Shown in pieces: positions 32,861-41,829 of a stretch of 64,000 nucleotides of DNA. The notes under the pieces are model-generated. The model had not been told where the DNA came from. It did no database searches and was given only the letters and a program-made list of their open reading frames with translations. The translations under genes and the position numbers were made by a program. Origin of the DNA: Streptosporangium lutulentum (GTDB lineage: Bacteria; Actinomycetota; Actinomycetes; Streptosporangiales; Streptosporangiaceae); NCBI RefSeq assembly GCF_030811455.1, contig NZ_JAUSQU010000001.1, forward strand, positions 8,556,001 to 8,620,000. The letters run 5' to 3'. How positions within the stretch are numbered: the stretch's first letter is position 1; each line of letters starts with the position of its first letter.

Positions 32861-33529
32861 TCACCCGCGGGCGCCCTCTCCGGCGCCGGGAGCGGGACGG
32901 CCGTCGTCCTCGCGGAAGAGGCGGGTGGCCGAGGGAGCGGGGAGCGGCTCGGCCGACGGACGGATGCCGTCCAGGAGAAGTGCCAGGTAGCGCCGCTGGT
33001 CGGCGCCGTCGAGGTCTGCCCGGTGGACGGTCGCCAGCACCATCACCACGATCGCCGCCAGGTCGCGGACCAGCAGATCGGCACGGACCAGCCCTCGCCG
33101 CCGGGCGTCGTCCAGCACCTCGCCGAACGGCTCCGCGAACCGTTCGGCGACGGCGACCGTGAACGCGCCGGCCTCCCGCGCGGCGGTGAGAAGGGACCGA
33201 TGGGCGGCCAGCGTGCCGATGACGGCGTCCAGCGCCTCGGCGAGCCCCTGGCGGGGGTCGGCGGCCTCGCGGGCGGCCAGCGCGAGAGGCTCCACCTCCT
33301 CGGTGAAGTACGTCTCGAAACAGGCCCGGATCACACCGTCGCGATCGCCGAACCGCCGGTAGACGGTGGCGATCCCGACGCCCGCCCGACGGGCGATCTC
33401 CTCCAGGGGGACGGCCACGCCGGACTCCCGCAGCGCCGTGATCGCCGCCCGGACGATCCTGTCGGAGTTGCGCAGGGCATCGGCTCGGGGCCGGTGCTCC
33501 GGCACCCGACGAACGCCGGTGGTTCGCAT
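32861..33529 (-). CDS. TetR-family regulator, partner of the P450 gene
   Basis: The protein is 222 residues. The N-terminal helix-turn-helix (VPLEEIARRAGVGIATVYRR then FGDRDGVI) is typical; the C-terminal ligand domain runs from about 75 to 200 and ends in a Pro/Gly-rich tail. It starts 18 bases after the P450 stop on the same strand, so both are one operon. The palindrome at 34789-34804 upstream of the P450 gene may be its operator. Confidence 0.88.
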   Translation of the reverse strand: MRTTGVRRVPEHRPRADALRNSDRIVRAAITALRESGVAVPLEEIARRAGVGIATVYRRFGDRDGVIRACFETYFTEEVEPLALAAREAADPRQGLAEALDAVIGTLAAHRSLLTAAREAGAFTVAVAERFAEPFGEVLDDARRRGLVRADLLVRDLAAIVVMVLATVHRADLDGADQRRYLALLLDGIRPSAEPLPAPSATRLFREDDGRPAPGAGEGARG

Positions 33530-33547
33530 ACGGTCATCCCGGGACGG

Positions 33548-34744
33548 TCACCACGCGACCTGCAGGGACGCCAGGCCGTAGATGGCGTGGAAGGAGCGGA
33601 AGTGCGCGTCGGGCTCGGCCACGCGCAGCTCCGGGAAGCGCTGCAGCAGCGCCGGGAAGGCGATGCGCATCTCCATCCGCGCCAGCGGGGCGCCCAGGCA
33701 GTGGTGCACGCCGTGACCGAAGGCCACGTGGCCGGCCGCGCCCCGGGTGATGTCCAGCGCCTCCGGGTCGGGCATGAACGAGGGGTCGCGGTTGGCGGTG
33801 GGCAGGGCGCACATCACCATCTCTCCGGGCCCGATGGTGTGGCCGGAGAGCTCGACCTCCGTGGTGGTCACCTTGGAGGTGCCGGAGTGGACGATGCTGA
33901 GCCAGCGCAGCAACTCCTCGACCGTGGCGTCGATGCGCTCGGGCTCCTTCCGGAGCAGTTCCAGCTGGTCGGGATGGCGCAGCAGGGCCAGCGTGCCCAG
34001 CCCGAGCATGTTGGCGGTGGTCTCGTGACCGGCCAGCAGCAGCAGGCTGCCGATGCCGACGAGCTCGTCCGCCGTCAGGTCGTCGCCGTGCTCGCGTACC
34101 AGCATGCCGAGCAGTTCCTCGCCCGGGTCGGCCTGGGCGCGGGCGACCAGCTCGGCCATGTAGGCGCGCGACTCCCTCTGCATCGCCATGCGCTCCTCCG
34201 GGGGCGCCGACACGTCGAGCAGCCGGCTGGTCCGGCGCTGGAAGCCCTCCCGGTCGGCGTACGGCACGCCCAGCAGCTCGCAGATCACCAGCGACGGGAC
34301 CGGCAGCGCGAACGACGACACCAGGTCGGCCGGGGACCCGGCGCGTTCCATCGCGTCCAGGTGTTCCTCGACGATGCCGACGATCCGCGGCTCCAGCCGG
34401 CGCATCCGGCGGATGGTGAACTCCGGCGTCAGCATCCGGCGCAGACGGGTGTGCTCGGGAGGGTCGAAGGCGAGCAGGTTGCCCGCTCGCAGTTCGGCGC
34501 GCTCCTTCTCGCTCATCTCCAGGGCGCCGGGCAGGCGGATGCCGCCCTTCCAGGCGGTGCTGAACCGCTCGGCGTCGCCCATCACCGTGCGCACGTCCTC
34601 GTGGCGGGTCACCAGCCAGGCGTCGATGCCCAGCGGCGTGCTGACACGTCTGACGCCCTCCCCGTCTCGCAGTGCCTCCAGCTCCGGATCGGGACCGAAC
34701 TCCGCCCGCCGCATGTACAGCGGTAGTGCCGAAGACTCGCTCAT
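33548..34744 (-). CDS. Cytochrome P450
   Basis: The protein is 398 residues from the ATG at 34744 with GGGAGG upstream. I-helix AGHETTANM with the acid-alcohol pair, the K-helix ExxR in EELLRWLS, and the haem loop FGHGVHHCLGAPLAR with the thiolate Cys are all present. Length and motifs fit soluble actinobacterial CYP105/107-like enzymes that use ferredoxin; no ferredoxin gene is adjacent. It may modify a natural product or xenobiotic whose presence is sensed by the downstream TetR protein. Confidence 0.92.
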   Translation of the reverse strand: MSESSALPLYMRRAEFGPDPELEALRDGEGVRRVSTPLGIDAWLVTRHEDVRTVMGDAERFSTAWKGGIRLPGALEMSEKERAELRAGNLLAFDPPEHTRLRRMLTPEFTIRRMRRLEPRIVGIVEEHLDAMERAGSPADLVSSFALPVPSLVICELLGVPYADREGFQRRTSRLLDVSAPPEERMAMQRESRAYMAELVARAQADPGEELLGMLVREHGDDLTADELVGIGSLLLLAGHETTANMLGLGTLALLRHPDQLELLRKEPERIDATVEELLRWLSIVHSGTSKVTTTEVELSGHTIGPGEMVMCALPTANRDPSFMPDPEALDITRGAAGHVAFGHGVHHCLGAPLARMEMRIAFPALLQRFPELRVAEPDAHFRSFHAIYGLASLQVAW

Positions 34745-34788
34745 ACAACCTCCCGGATGACTCACCGCCCTGACCGATCTGACAAAAA

Positions 34789-34804
34789 CGATAACAACCT
34801 ATCG
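34789..34804. promoter_or_regulatory. Candidate TetR operator upstream of the P450 gene
   Basis: CGATA-ACAACC-TATCG is a 5+6+5 palindrome in an AT-rich patch (gacaaaaacgataacaacc), 45 bases upstream of the P450 start. The P450 operon includes a TetR gene. Confidence 0.4.
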
Positions 34805-34914
34805 CTTACGCGCAAGGGATCCCGGCGACGGAATGAGCGCCCGAACGATCGGCCGGGACCCGCGCGTCCTGGCGTGCGGATCCCCTCCGGCAGGGACGCG
34901 GGCTTCCTGCGAGG

Positions 34915-35892
34915 CTAATCGGGAAGGGCGGGCCTGGTGCCGATGACGACGGTGGCGTCCAGCGTTCCGATGACGACGGTGGCCTCCAGTTCGTCGGAAC
35001 CGGCCACCCGCGCGATCAGCCCGTTGCGGGTGAAGGTCTCGACGGTCTGCGGGGCCTGGCGCTCACTCGTCTCGACCAGCAGGTGACCACCCGGGGCCAG
35101 CCACTGTGGCGCATCGGCGATCACCCGCCGCACGATGTCGAGCCCGTCCGCGCCACCGTCGAGCGCCACCCACGGCTCGTACACGCGGGCTTCCGCGGGG
35201 AGCAGGCCGATCGCCTCGGTGGGTACGTAGGGCGCGCTGGCGACCAGGACGTCGACGCGGCCCCGCAGCGTGTCGGGCAGCGGCTCGTAGAGGTCGCCTT
35301 CGTACACCTGGCCACCGGCGGCGGCGACGTTGCGGCGGGCGCACCGCACCTCGGCGGGATCGATGTCGACGGCGTGCAACTCGACCCGGTCCAGGGCCGC
35401 GACCAGTGCGGCGCCCACCGCGCCCGAGCCGCAGCACAGGTCGACGACGACCGTGCGCGGCGGGACGGGAGCCGGGTCGGCGGCCAGGTGTGCGGAGTCG
35501 GCGGCCCGGTCGGTGGGGCCGGCGGTCTGACCGGCGGTCTGGCGGGCGAGGCCGATGGCCTGGTGGGCGGCGACGGTCTGGCGGGCGATGGCGGTGGCCT
35601 GGCGGGCGAGGAACTCGGTGCGCCGGCGGGGCACGAAGACCCCGGGGTTCACGGCTATCCGCAGGCCGCAGAACTCCGCCCAGCCCAGGACGTGTTCGAG
35701 GGGCAGCCCGGCCACTCGCCGGTCCACCATGGCGGCGAGGTCGGCAGGGGTCGGCGCCGTGGAGATGAGCAGCTCCGCCTCGTCCTCGGCGAAGACGCAG
35801 CCGGCGGCTCGGAGCGTGGTGACGATGACGGATCGCGTGAGAGGCGCGGGGGAGGCGAGGGGTCGGGAGAGAGGTGACGGGGAAGCCGACAT
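34915..35892 (-). CDS. PrmC/HemK-like protein methyltransferase, SAPY variant
   Basis: The protein is 325 residues. The N-terminal helical domain (residues 15-100, LEHVLGWAEFCGLRI and VFVPRRRTEFLA) and the SAM motif VVVDLCCGSGAVGAAL are those of N5-glutamine methyltransferases. The catalytic NPPY is changed to SAPY (VASAPYVPTEAI), the form found in the TIGR03704-type 'putative protein N(5)-glutamine methyltransferase' group. A 40-residue Gln/Ala/Thr-rich insert sits at about 100-145. The last 20 residues repeat ATVVIGT twice, matching a direct repeat at 34935-34990. Whether it methylates release factors is doubtful. Confidence 0.8.
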   Translation of the reverse strand: MSASPSPLSRPLASPAPLTRSVIVTTLRAAGCVFAEDEAELLISTAPTPADLAAMVDRRVAGLPLEHVLGWAEFCGLRIAVNPGVFVPRRRTEFLARQATAIARQTVAAHQAIGLARQTAGQTAGPTDRAADSAHLAADPAPVPPRTVVVDLCCGSGAVGAALVAALDRVELHAVDIDPAEVRCARRNVAAAGGQVYEGDLYEPLPDTLRGRVDVLVASAPYVPTEAIGLLPAEARVYEPWVALDGGADGLDIVRRVIADAPQWLAPGGHLLVETSERQAPQTVETFTRNGLIARVAGSDELEATVVIGTLDATVVIGTRPALPD

Positions 35893-36523
35893 GGGGAGCC
35901 TTTCGAGATGCCTGTGGGCGCTCCCTCGGTCACCTATGTCGGTTGGACCGCACGGCCGTGAGATGGGAGCACCCGACCTGATACAGCGGTAATGGGTCCC
36001 ACCTCCTCAATCCGTTCACTGCTGGAGCTCGCCACATTACATGAGCCGAATTCCGGCCCGCCAATGAGGGTGAGGCGACGAAGACCTCCTCCACCGCCAG
36101 GACTCCGGCTCACCCCCGCACTCGGGCCTCGACCGAGCCGGCGCCGCGGTCGAGGATCTCCCGAACGTGACGACCACGCGTACAGGAGCCGGCACAGACC
36201 GGGATCGCAACGACCACAGGCGCGGAGGCCGTGGGTCCGCCGCCCACGGCGGGGGCACGGATTTCTGGAGCCGCCGTGGAACTCATCTCCGCATAGGACG
36301 CCGTGACCCATTCGCGCAGCTGAGAAGCCCCGTAATGGATGGGATCCCGCGCCGCGGTTTCCACTGACAGGAAGCTCGATTCCAGTATCGATCACAACTG
36401 TCCATCCAAAAGGGAATGTTGCGGGATTTTATGGACAAGATATTGATTTCCGGCAACAATGAGCGGCTCGCCTATATCCTCGACCAGGCAACTTTCCTGG
36501 TTGGCTGAAACGATTGAGGCAAG
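35893..36523. other. 630-bp region with no firm gene; a 25-codon leader-like ORF
   Basis: A minus-strand frame at 36110-36364 reads DPIHYGASQLREWVTASYAE, protein-like but without a recognisable family, perhaps a remnant. At 36431-36508 a short frame MDKILISGNNERLAYILDQA ends 15 bases before the DUF4365 gene and could be a leader peptide. GC is lower from about 36380 onward, marking the start of the 36.4-38.3 kb atypical segment. Confidence 0.35.
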
Positions 36524-37075
36524 ATGGTCTCTGCGCGCGAGCAGGAGCAGAACACTTTGCAGGGGGATTTCGGAGAGGCGTGGCTTGAGGTGGTGGCCGC
36601 GGGTTGCGGTCTGCTACACGGACGGCCCGCCACTCTGGACCTGCAGAAGGCGGACGTGCAGCTTTTTTCCCGAGGCATTGAAAACGGTACGTACAACCCA
36701 GCTGTCCTCATTCAGGTCAAAACTACGGTGGATCTTCGTCGGCAGGCCAATGGTGACTACAGCTATGACGTGGACATCGAGACCTACGATGTGTTGAGGC
36801 GGGATGATCATTCGATCAGACGGATACTTGCCGTCATCGGTGTGTCGAAAGACGGTGAGAACGTGCGCCTTCACGCCGATGGAACGCTTCTTGTCGGACG
36901 CGGAGCGTGGGTTTCGCTGGAAGGGCTCCCCGCGTCCGGCAACGCCAAGACTCAGGTCGTACGTCTTCCAGGTGCCAACACCTTGGATTCTCCCGGGCTT
37001 CGCCTGATGCTGAGAACCTATGGAGTTCGCAGGTCCACCCCCGTACCGGACGTTGACGCGTGGGGGCTATCGTGA
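36524..37075 (+). CDS. DUF4365 (nuclease-like) protein, first gene of a two-gene module
   Basis: The protein is 183 residues. The pattern LQGDFGEAWLEVVAAGCGL, KADVQLF and VLIQVKTTVDL gives E, D and Q-x-K in the order of the PD-(D/E)xK nuclease fold, as in DUF4365. DUF4365 proteins occur in restriction-like, anti-phage and retron-type settings. The remaining half is strand-rich (YSYDVDIETYDVL) with a C-terminal tail. GC and codon use are lower than the neighbours. Its stop lies 33 bases before the partner start. Likely role: DNA or RNA cleavage in defence, which is inference. Confidence 0.65.
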   Translation: MVSAREQEQNTLQGDFGEAWLEVVAAGCGLLHGRPATLDLQKADVQLFSRGIENGTYNPAVLIQVKTTVDLRRQANGDYSYDVDIETYDVLRRDDHSIRRILAVIGVSKDGENVRLHADGTLLVGRGAWVSLEGLPASGNAKTQVVRLPGANTLDSPGLRLMLRTYGVRRSTPVPDVDAWGLS

Positions 37076-37107
37076 GCGGTTCGAGCAATAATCCAGGGGA
37101 GGGGGCC

Positions 37108-38250
37108 ATGACGATTCCCGGACTGGCGGCCTTCGTCGATTATCTGCAAGGTGCTGGTTGGGTCCTCGATGACGACGACGGCCGGACCACGTTGTGGCGG
37201 CCCCGGTTTTCCGATGTGGAAACAAACATGCGGGTCGTCCTTCCGGTCAGCCAAGAGGTTCGCGATTACGCCGAGCGTATGAACGAAGCGTTGAGGACAC
37301 TGGCTTACATGGAGCAGCGCCTTCCACGGGAGATCGCCGTCGATATGAGTTTCGGCGGTGCGGATAACGTATCCGTACGCCTGAACCCGGATGCTCCGGC
37401 TGGAGAAGCCCCTTTGCTTCTGGCGCATGCCGCGGTATCCGCGCTACGGAATTACGTGGTCGCGTCGGCCGCGGCCCTGGATGCCAATTCCTTGGTGCTT
37501 CCTCATCGGCGCCCGCAGCGAGCGGAATCCTACGCTGCTCAAGCTCGAATTTCCACGCAACCCGGAAGTTTCATTCTCTCCCTGGCTCTTCCTCTGGTTG
37601 ATGCTTACACGGAATCATCAACGGCGCCGGCGGCCGGGCAAGAGTCCTTACTTGAGATTCGTCCGCTGCCCTTTGGTCGTAAAGTCACGAGCAGGATGCT
37701 TTCCGCTGCTCAAAGGGCTCAAAGCCTCGCACAGGAGGTCGGTGAAGGAGACAAGCCTCTGTCGTCCTTCGGGCAGCCCGGTCAAAGCGCCGCGAACGCG
37801 ACCGAGCTGGAAGCATTGAGCTCTCTGGGCGGACCGGATCATGACGTGTATCAAATCCGTTTTTCGCAGTCTCCGCTCGCTTCGGGATCTCACGAACCGA
37901 CTCGCCTGAAGATCACACCCAGCCAGCAGAGAATCCTGGGCGAAGCCGCGGACTTTTTGCGGACGAGACAGCCAAGGGCCGGTGTCACGGTCATCGGTTT
38001 GGTGGTTCGCCTATTTCGAGAGGGAAAGTTGGGAAAGGGCGAGGTGGTCATACAAGGGGTCGATGACGATACGGGCAATCCAAGGAGATTCCGCGTCGAG
38101 CTGGACGAGTCTGACTACAGCATGGCGGTGCGTGCACATGGAATCGGTCTCCAGGTCACCGCTACCGGCGATCTTGACATTCGTGGAACGCGTCGTTCGC
38201 TTCATCGGCTGACCTCTTTCTCGGTGCTACCCGGAATCGAAGACGATTGA
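37108..38250 (+). CDS. Unknown 380-residue partner of the DUF4365 protein
   Basis: The start is taken as the ATG at 37108 because GGGGAGGG lies 5 bases upstream; a GTG at 37072 overlapping the DUF4365 stop is the alternative (+12 residues). No domain is recognised. The N-terminal 130 residues alternate helices and strands (AFVDYLQGAGWVLDDDDG...), the middle has a Ser/Gly-rich linker (about 200-240), and the C-terminal 120 residues (RLKITPSQQRILGEAADFLR then VTVIGLVVRLFREGKLGKGE) form a mixed alpha/beta unit. Gene spacing and shared low GC suggest function with the nuclease-like protein. Confidence 0.65.
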   Translation: MTIPGLAAFVDYLQGAGWVLDDDDGRTTLWRPRFSDVETNMRVVLPVSQEVRDYAERMNEALRTLAYMEQRLPREIAVDMSFGGADNVSVRLNPDAPAGEAPLLLAHAAVSALRNYVVASAAALDANSLVLPHRRPQRAESYAAQARISTQPGSFILSLALPLVDAYTESSTAPAAGQESLLEIRPLPFGRKVTSRMLSAAQRAQSLAQEVGEGDKPLSSFGQPGQSAANATELEALSSLGGPDHDVYQIRFSQSPLASGSHEPTRLKITPSQQRILGEAADFLRTRQPRAGVTVIGLVVRLFREGKLGKGEVVIQGVDDDTGNPRRFRVELDESDYSMAVRAHGIGLQVTATGDLDIRGTRRSLHRLTSFSVLPGIEDD

Positions 38251-38498
38251 GACTTCCGGTGTGGCTCGTCGGTGGCTCTTCCGGCGCCCTCGGTCTCGAC
38301 CGACGTGCCGTATCGAAAGCTTCAGGGGTGAGGGATGCACCGCACCCTCGTTCGCTCGGCTGATCACGTCGTTGAACGATTCCACCGACGCCCGGGTACG
38401 ACTCCGTTCCATGAAACTTCTCATCCGGTTGGCCTGGTGCGGCAGGCCCGCGGGGAACGGTGCCCCCGTGGGGCCGGCGGAGCCTGCAGCGGAGTGAT

Positions 38499-38538
38499 CC
38501 ACCGGCCGCGGCCGACTCGCGGGGGTCGCGGCCGGTGG
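38499..38538. terminator. Hairpin terminator between convergent genes
   Basis: CCACCGGCCGCG (38499-38510) pairs perfectly with CGCGGCCGGTGG (38527-38538). It lies 8 bases beyond the DUF6461 stop on one side and 250 bases beyond the module on the other. The stretch 38251-38498 holds no gene I can support. Confidence 0.7.
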
Positions 38539-38545
38539 GTTCTGC

Positions 38546-39196
38546 TCAGCTCGATCTGAGAACGGATCCGCACAGGTAGGTGGACTCCTCCAGCAGCTGC
38601 GGCGTCATCGTGATCCCGGTGAGGCGCTCGGTCAGGAGGAACGCCGGCCCTTCGTTGGGGTAGGTGTGCGGTGGGTAGACGGAGTCGATCCGCTTCATGG
38701 TCTCCGCGAGTTCGTCCGGCATCTCCTCCGAGTAGCCGTCCTGGTGCGGGAACTCACGCTGGATCTTTCCGTTTTTGATCCAGTGGGAGTAGCCGTCCTG
38801 GTTCAGGTAATCGAATCGGGTCTTTCCGTCTTCGAGCCAGTGGAAGTAGTCCATGTCCTTGATGTCGAGGTAGTACTGGGAGACGAGGCGGGTGCCCGCC
38901 GACAGCGGCACGATGATCTCTTCGGTGACGCCGAGCCCGCCGAGGACCTCGACGATGAGTACCCAGTCGCCTACAGCCGTGACGCCGAAGAACATGCTCT
39001 CCCCGTCGTAGCCGGAGTAGGCGGTACTCGTCAGCTCATCAAGCGTCATGTGAGAGCAGTCTTCGACCCGGACGCCGAGCCGGGTCACCAGTTTCTCAGG
39101 CGTCAGGCCGCGGACGTAGGTGAAGCAGTAGGCACCCCCCAGGTCGGGGAGGTGCTCGGAGGGGAACCGGGAGTGGTCGTCAGGGGTCGCGATCAT
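38546..39196 (-). CDS. DUF6461 domain-containing protein
   Basis: The protein is 216 residues. Marks of the family are AYCFTYVRGLTPEKLVTRLG, a GDWVLIVEVLGGLGVT strand-turn, and LSAGTRLVSQYY, followed by a WxxDG-type repeat (FHWLEDGKTRFDYLNQDGYS, HWIKNGK) and MPDEL. The function of this family is unknown; it is common beside regulators in actinomycetes. No regulatory site seen. It stands alone, so its role cannot be deduced from context. Confidence 0.65.
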   Translation of the reverse strand: MIATPDDHSRFPSEHLPDLGGAYCFTYVRGLTPEKLVTRLGVRVEDCSHMTLDELTSTAYSGYDGESMFFGVTAVGDWVLIVEVLGGLGVTEEIIVPLSAGTRLVSQYYLDIKDMDYFHWLEDGKTRFDYLNQDGYSHWIKNGKIQREFPHQDGYSEEMPDELAETMKRIDSVYPPHTYPNEGPAFLLTERLTGITMTPQLLEESTYLCGSVLRSS

Positions 39197-39419
39197 CCCG
39201 TCATGCTCGCAGCGCCCACCGACACGATGAGCATTGTCATTACTGTCGATTCCGAAGGAGCGGCCCTCTTCTCACCGGGGCTCTTCATGCCCATCGTGAC
39301 CAGTGCCGTCAGGGTGGAAAAGGTTCAACGATCCAGGCAGGGAAGACCACCGGGGAATCGGACGTCGTCGGCCGGGGCGCGGCCTGATCCCGGCGGCGGC
39401 CGTCACGGGGGGAGGCCGC

Positions 39420-40028
39420 TCACCGGCGCGGACGTAGTCCGTTGAGGGCGGTCTCGACGACGGCGTCGGCGTACTCGGAGGTGAGCGGTCCACCGCGCTG
39501 CAGCCATCGGTTGAGCAGCGGGCCCCACAGCATCTCGACGGCCACGTCGAGGTCGAGGTCGTCGGCCAGTTGCCCGGCTCGCTGGGCGTCGCGCAGGCGT
39601 TGCCTCTTGAGCTCCTTCATCGGCCCGTCCAGCCGTTCGGCGTAGGCGGCGGCCAGTGCCGGATCGTGCATGATCTCGGTGTTGAGCGCACGCATCGGCT
39701 CGTCGTAGCGCGGGTCGTTCAACTCCGCCACAGTGGCGCGCAGAACCGCCTTCAGGTCGGCCTCCAGATCGCCGGTGTCGGGCAGGACGGCCTCGCCGTC
39801 CGATCCCTCACCGAGCATGAGGAAGGCGTCGAAGAGCACCATCCCCTTGGAGGGCCACCAGCGATAGATCGTCTGCTTGCCGACACCGGCCCGCGCGGCG
39901 ATGCCCTCAATGCTTAGCTTGGCGTATCCGACCTCGTTGACCAGATCGAACGCTGCGGTGAGGATGGCCTGCCGGGAGGCTTCGCTGCGGCGGGCCGCAT
40001 TGGAGGAGGCCTTGCGGAGTGTCGTCAT
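39420..40028 (-). CDS. TetR-family repressor of the divergent SDR gene
   Basis: The protein is 202 residues. Helix-turn-helix: LSIEGIAARAGVGKQTIYRW followed by WPSKGMVLFDAF. The C-terminal domain is of the TetR_C type seen in actinobacterial regulators with short ligands. It is divergent from the SDR gene at 40169, with a 13-bp palindrome between them. The role is probably to repress the SDR and itself until a substrate appears. Confidence 0.88.
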   Translation of the reverse strand: MTTLRKASSNAARRSEASRQAILTAAFDLVNEVGYAKLSIEGIAARAGVGKQTIYRWWPSKGMVLFDAFLMLGEGSDGEAVLPDTGDLEADLKAVLRATVAELNDPRYDEPMRALNTEIMHDPALAAAYAERLDGPMKELKRQRLRDAQRAGQLADDLDLDVAVEMLWGPLLNRWLQRGGPLTSEYADAVVETALNGLRPRR

Positions 40029-40056
40029 GCGGCCAAACCTAACAAACGCCTAGACG

Positions 40057-40069
40057 AGACGGACCGTCT
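40057..40069. promoter_or_regulatory. TetR operator
   Basis: AGACGG-A-CCGTCT is a perfect 6+1+6 palindrome, midway between the divergent TetR and SDR genes and overlapping the -35 of the promoter at 40069. Confidence 0.65.
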
Positions 40070-40096
40070 TGACTTGTTGAACGCGAGTCGCATATG
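40069..40096 (+). promoter_or_regulatory. Candidate promoter of the SDR gene
   Basis: TTGACT (40069-40074) and CATATG (40091-40096) are 16 bases apart; the -35 touches the operator palindrome, so repressor binding would block polymerase. Confidence 0.5.
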
Positions 40097-40168
40097 GTCG
40101 TCACCACGAAGCGAGACGAACCGTATCGCCTCGACTTGATGGCGGAACGAACAAAAGGAGTCCCGCAT

Positions 40169-41029
40169 ATGCGAACCCCGTCTCCCACCCCCTCCCGCAC
40201 CTGGTTCATCACCGGGGCCGGCCGCGGTCTGGGCCGCGCGTTCGCCCTGGCCGCGCTGGAGCGCGGCGATCGGGTGGTCGCCGCCGCCCGCACCGTCACC
40301 TCCCAGGACTTCGACGACCGGTACGGAGACCGGCTGCTGGTTCTTCCCCTGGACGTGACTGACCGCGACGCGGTGTTCGCCGCCGTGGACACCGCCGTCG
40401 CGCACTTCGGCAAGCTCGACATCGTGGTCAACAACGCCGGAATCATGTCCTCGGGCATGATCGAGGAGTTCACGGAGGCCGAGGCCCGCGCCCAGATGGA
40501 GGTCAACTTCTTCGGGGCGATGTGGGTCTGCCAGGCCGTACTGCCGCACCTGCGCGCGCAGGGCTCGGGTCACATCGTGCAGATCTCCAGCATCGCCGCC
40601 CTCGGCGGCTTCCCGACCACCGGGATGTACAGCGCGAGCAAGTTCGCGCTGGAGGGCATGAGCGAGGCACTGGCCCTGGAGGCCGCGTCGTTCGGCGTCA
40701 AGCTCACCATCGTCCAGCCCGGCGGCTACTGGACCGACCTCTACACCGGCATGACCTCGACCTCGCCTTCGGAACCGTACGCTTCGCTGCGCGCCGAGAT
40801 GGAGAAGATGTGGGCCGAGGGTTCGATCGACAGCGAGCCGCGCCTGGCCGCCGAAGCGGTGCTGAAGCTGGTCGACAGCGAGGACCCGCCCCTGCGGCTG
40901 CTGCTCGGCAGCATGGTCTACGACCTGGCCTTCGACGTCTCCCGCCGGCGGATGGACACCTGGGCGGGCTGGGAGCAGGTCAGCCGCGCCGCCGAACACG
41001 CCGTCCCCGCCCCTGGGACCACCGCCTGA
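40169..41029 (+). CDS. Short-chain dehydrogenase/reductase
   Basis: The protein is 286 residues from MRTPSP, with AAAGGAG 8 bases upstream (the longer frame lacks this). Motifs: TGAGRGLGRA, NNAGIMSSG, SSIAALGG and YSASKFALEG (Tyr-x-x-x-Lys). It belongs to the classical SDRs that prefer NADP (AAARTVT). Control by the divergent TetR repressor suggests an inducible detoxification role; substrate unknown. Confidence 0.9.
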   Translation: MRTPSPTPSRTWFITGAGRGLGRAFALAALERGDRVVAAARTVTSQDFDDRYGDRLLVLPLDVTDRDAVFAAVDTAVAHFGKLDIVVNNAGIMSSGMIEEFTEAEARAQMEVNFFGAMWVCQAVLPHLRAQGSGHIVQISSIAALGGFPTTGMYSASKFALEGMSEALALEAASFGVKLTIVQPGGYWTDLYTGMTSTSPSEPYASLRAEMEKMWAEGSIDSEPRLAAEAVLKLVDSEDPPLRLLLGSMVYDLAFDVSRRRMDTWAGWEQVSRAAEHAVPAPGTTA

Positions 41030-41216
41030 CCGGTTCCGGCCCTTCTTCAGAGTCGTTCACCCGTGACAGGCGCCTTCGCGACGGGACCGCCGCCGGGCTC
41101 CGGCCACCGGTACACGGCGAGCACGCGGGCCGCGCCCGGTCCGGGCGGGCCAGGAAGACAAGAGGCGGGCCGGGGCGCGGCCGTGCCTGCTCGCCCCCTG
41201 GATAGCATGCTCCGTC

Positions 41217-41696
41217 ATGGCAGATCTGCATGAGGTGCTCATAACCGCCGAACTTCGGGCCGATCTCTCGGACGCTGAGATCTCAGAACTTCGCTGGCAT
41301 CTCGGGCTCGGCCCGGAGCCGGAGACGTTCACCGTCGTGACCGATGACCTCCCCCTGGTGACCGTCGACGACGATGGCGAACCGTTGCCCGAAGATCGGT
41401 GGGAGGTCGACAGGTATCCGCTGCTGGCGGCGCGCGGTCCGGCCGATCCGAGGGTCGGCGGAGTGCTCTTCTCCGAGCTGGCGCGTCGCGAGGAACCGGC
41501 TGACGCCGGGTGGGCTCTGTCCTCACGCCAGGTCGTCCACGGCGATGACCTCACCACACTGACCCAGCTGCTTCGGTGGCTGCGGGAACGGGCGGTCGGC
41601 CACGGGGGAGGCCCGGCCTGTTTCAGCTGCCACACCCGCTTCTACGAGGACGATCTCGTCCTGAAGCCGATGTCCCCCGACGAGGAGGACTGGTGA
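41217..41696 (+). CDS. Hypothetical protein, 159 residues
   Basis: The protein starts MADLHEVLITAELR and is acidic. The first half predicts a small alpha/beta unit with LPLVTVDDDGEPLPEDRW; the C-terminal part has a CFSCHTRFYEDD segment with two Cys. No family recognised. It is followed by a 133-bp gap and the convergent corA. The preceding gap 41030-41216 holds nothing. Confidence 0.6.
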   Translation: MADLHEVLITAELRADLSDAEISELRWHLGLGPEPETFTVVTDDLPLVTVDDDGEPLPEDRWEVDRYPLLAARGPADPRVGGVLFSELARREEPADAGWALSSRQVVHGDDLTTLTQLLRWLRERAVGHGGGPACFSCHTRFYEDDLVLKPMSPDEEDW

Positions 41697-41829
41697 TCCA
41701 CGAGGTCACGGCGCTTCGGCGATCCTGACGGCGACCGAGCGCGGGTGTCCCGTCGCCAGGTCGCGCCGGAGTCGCAGACCGGCGTCCGGCCGCTTGCGCG
41801 CCGGGTTCGGCGTGCCGGCAGCGGGGAGA

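Noticed and set aside
32609-34726. 705-residue plus-strand frame antisense to TetR and P450
   Set aside because: Both minus-strand genes have strong family motifs; the plus frame has none and is a GC shadow.
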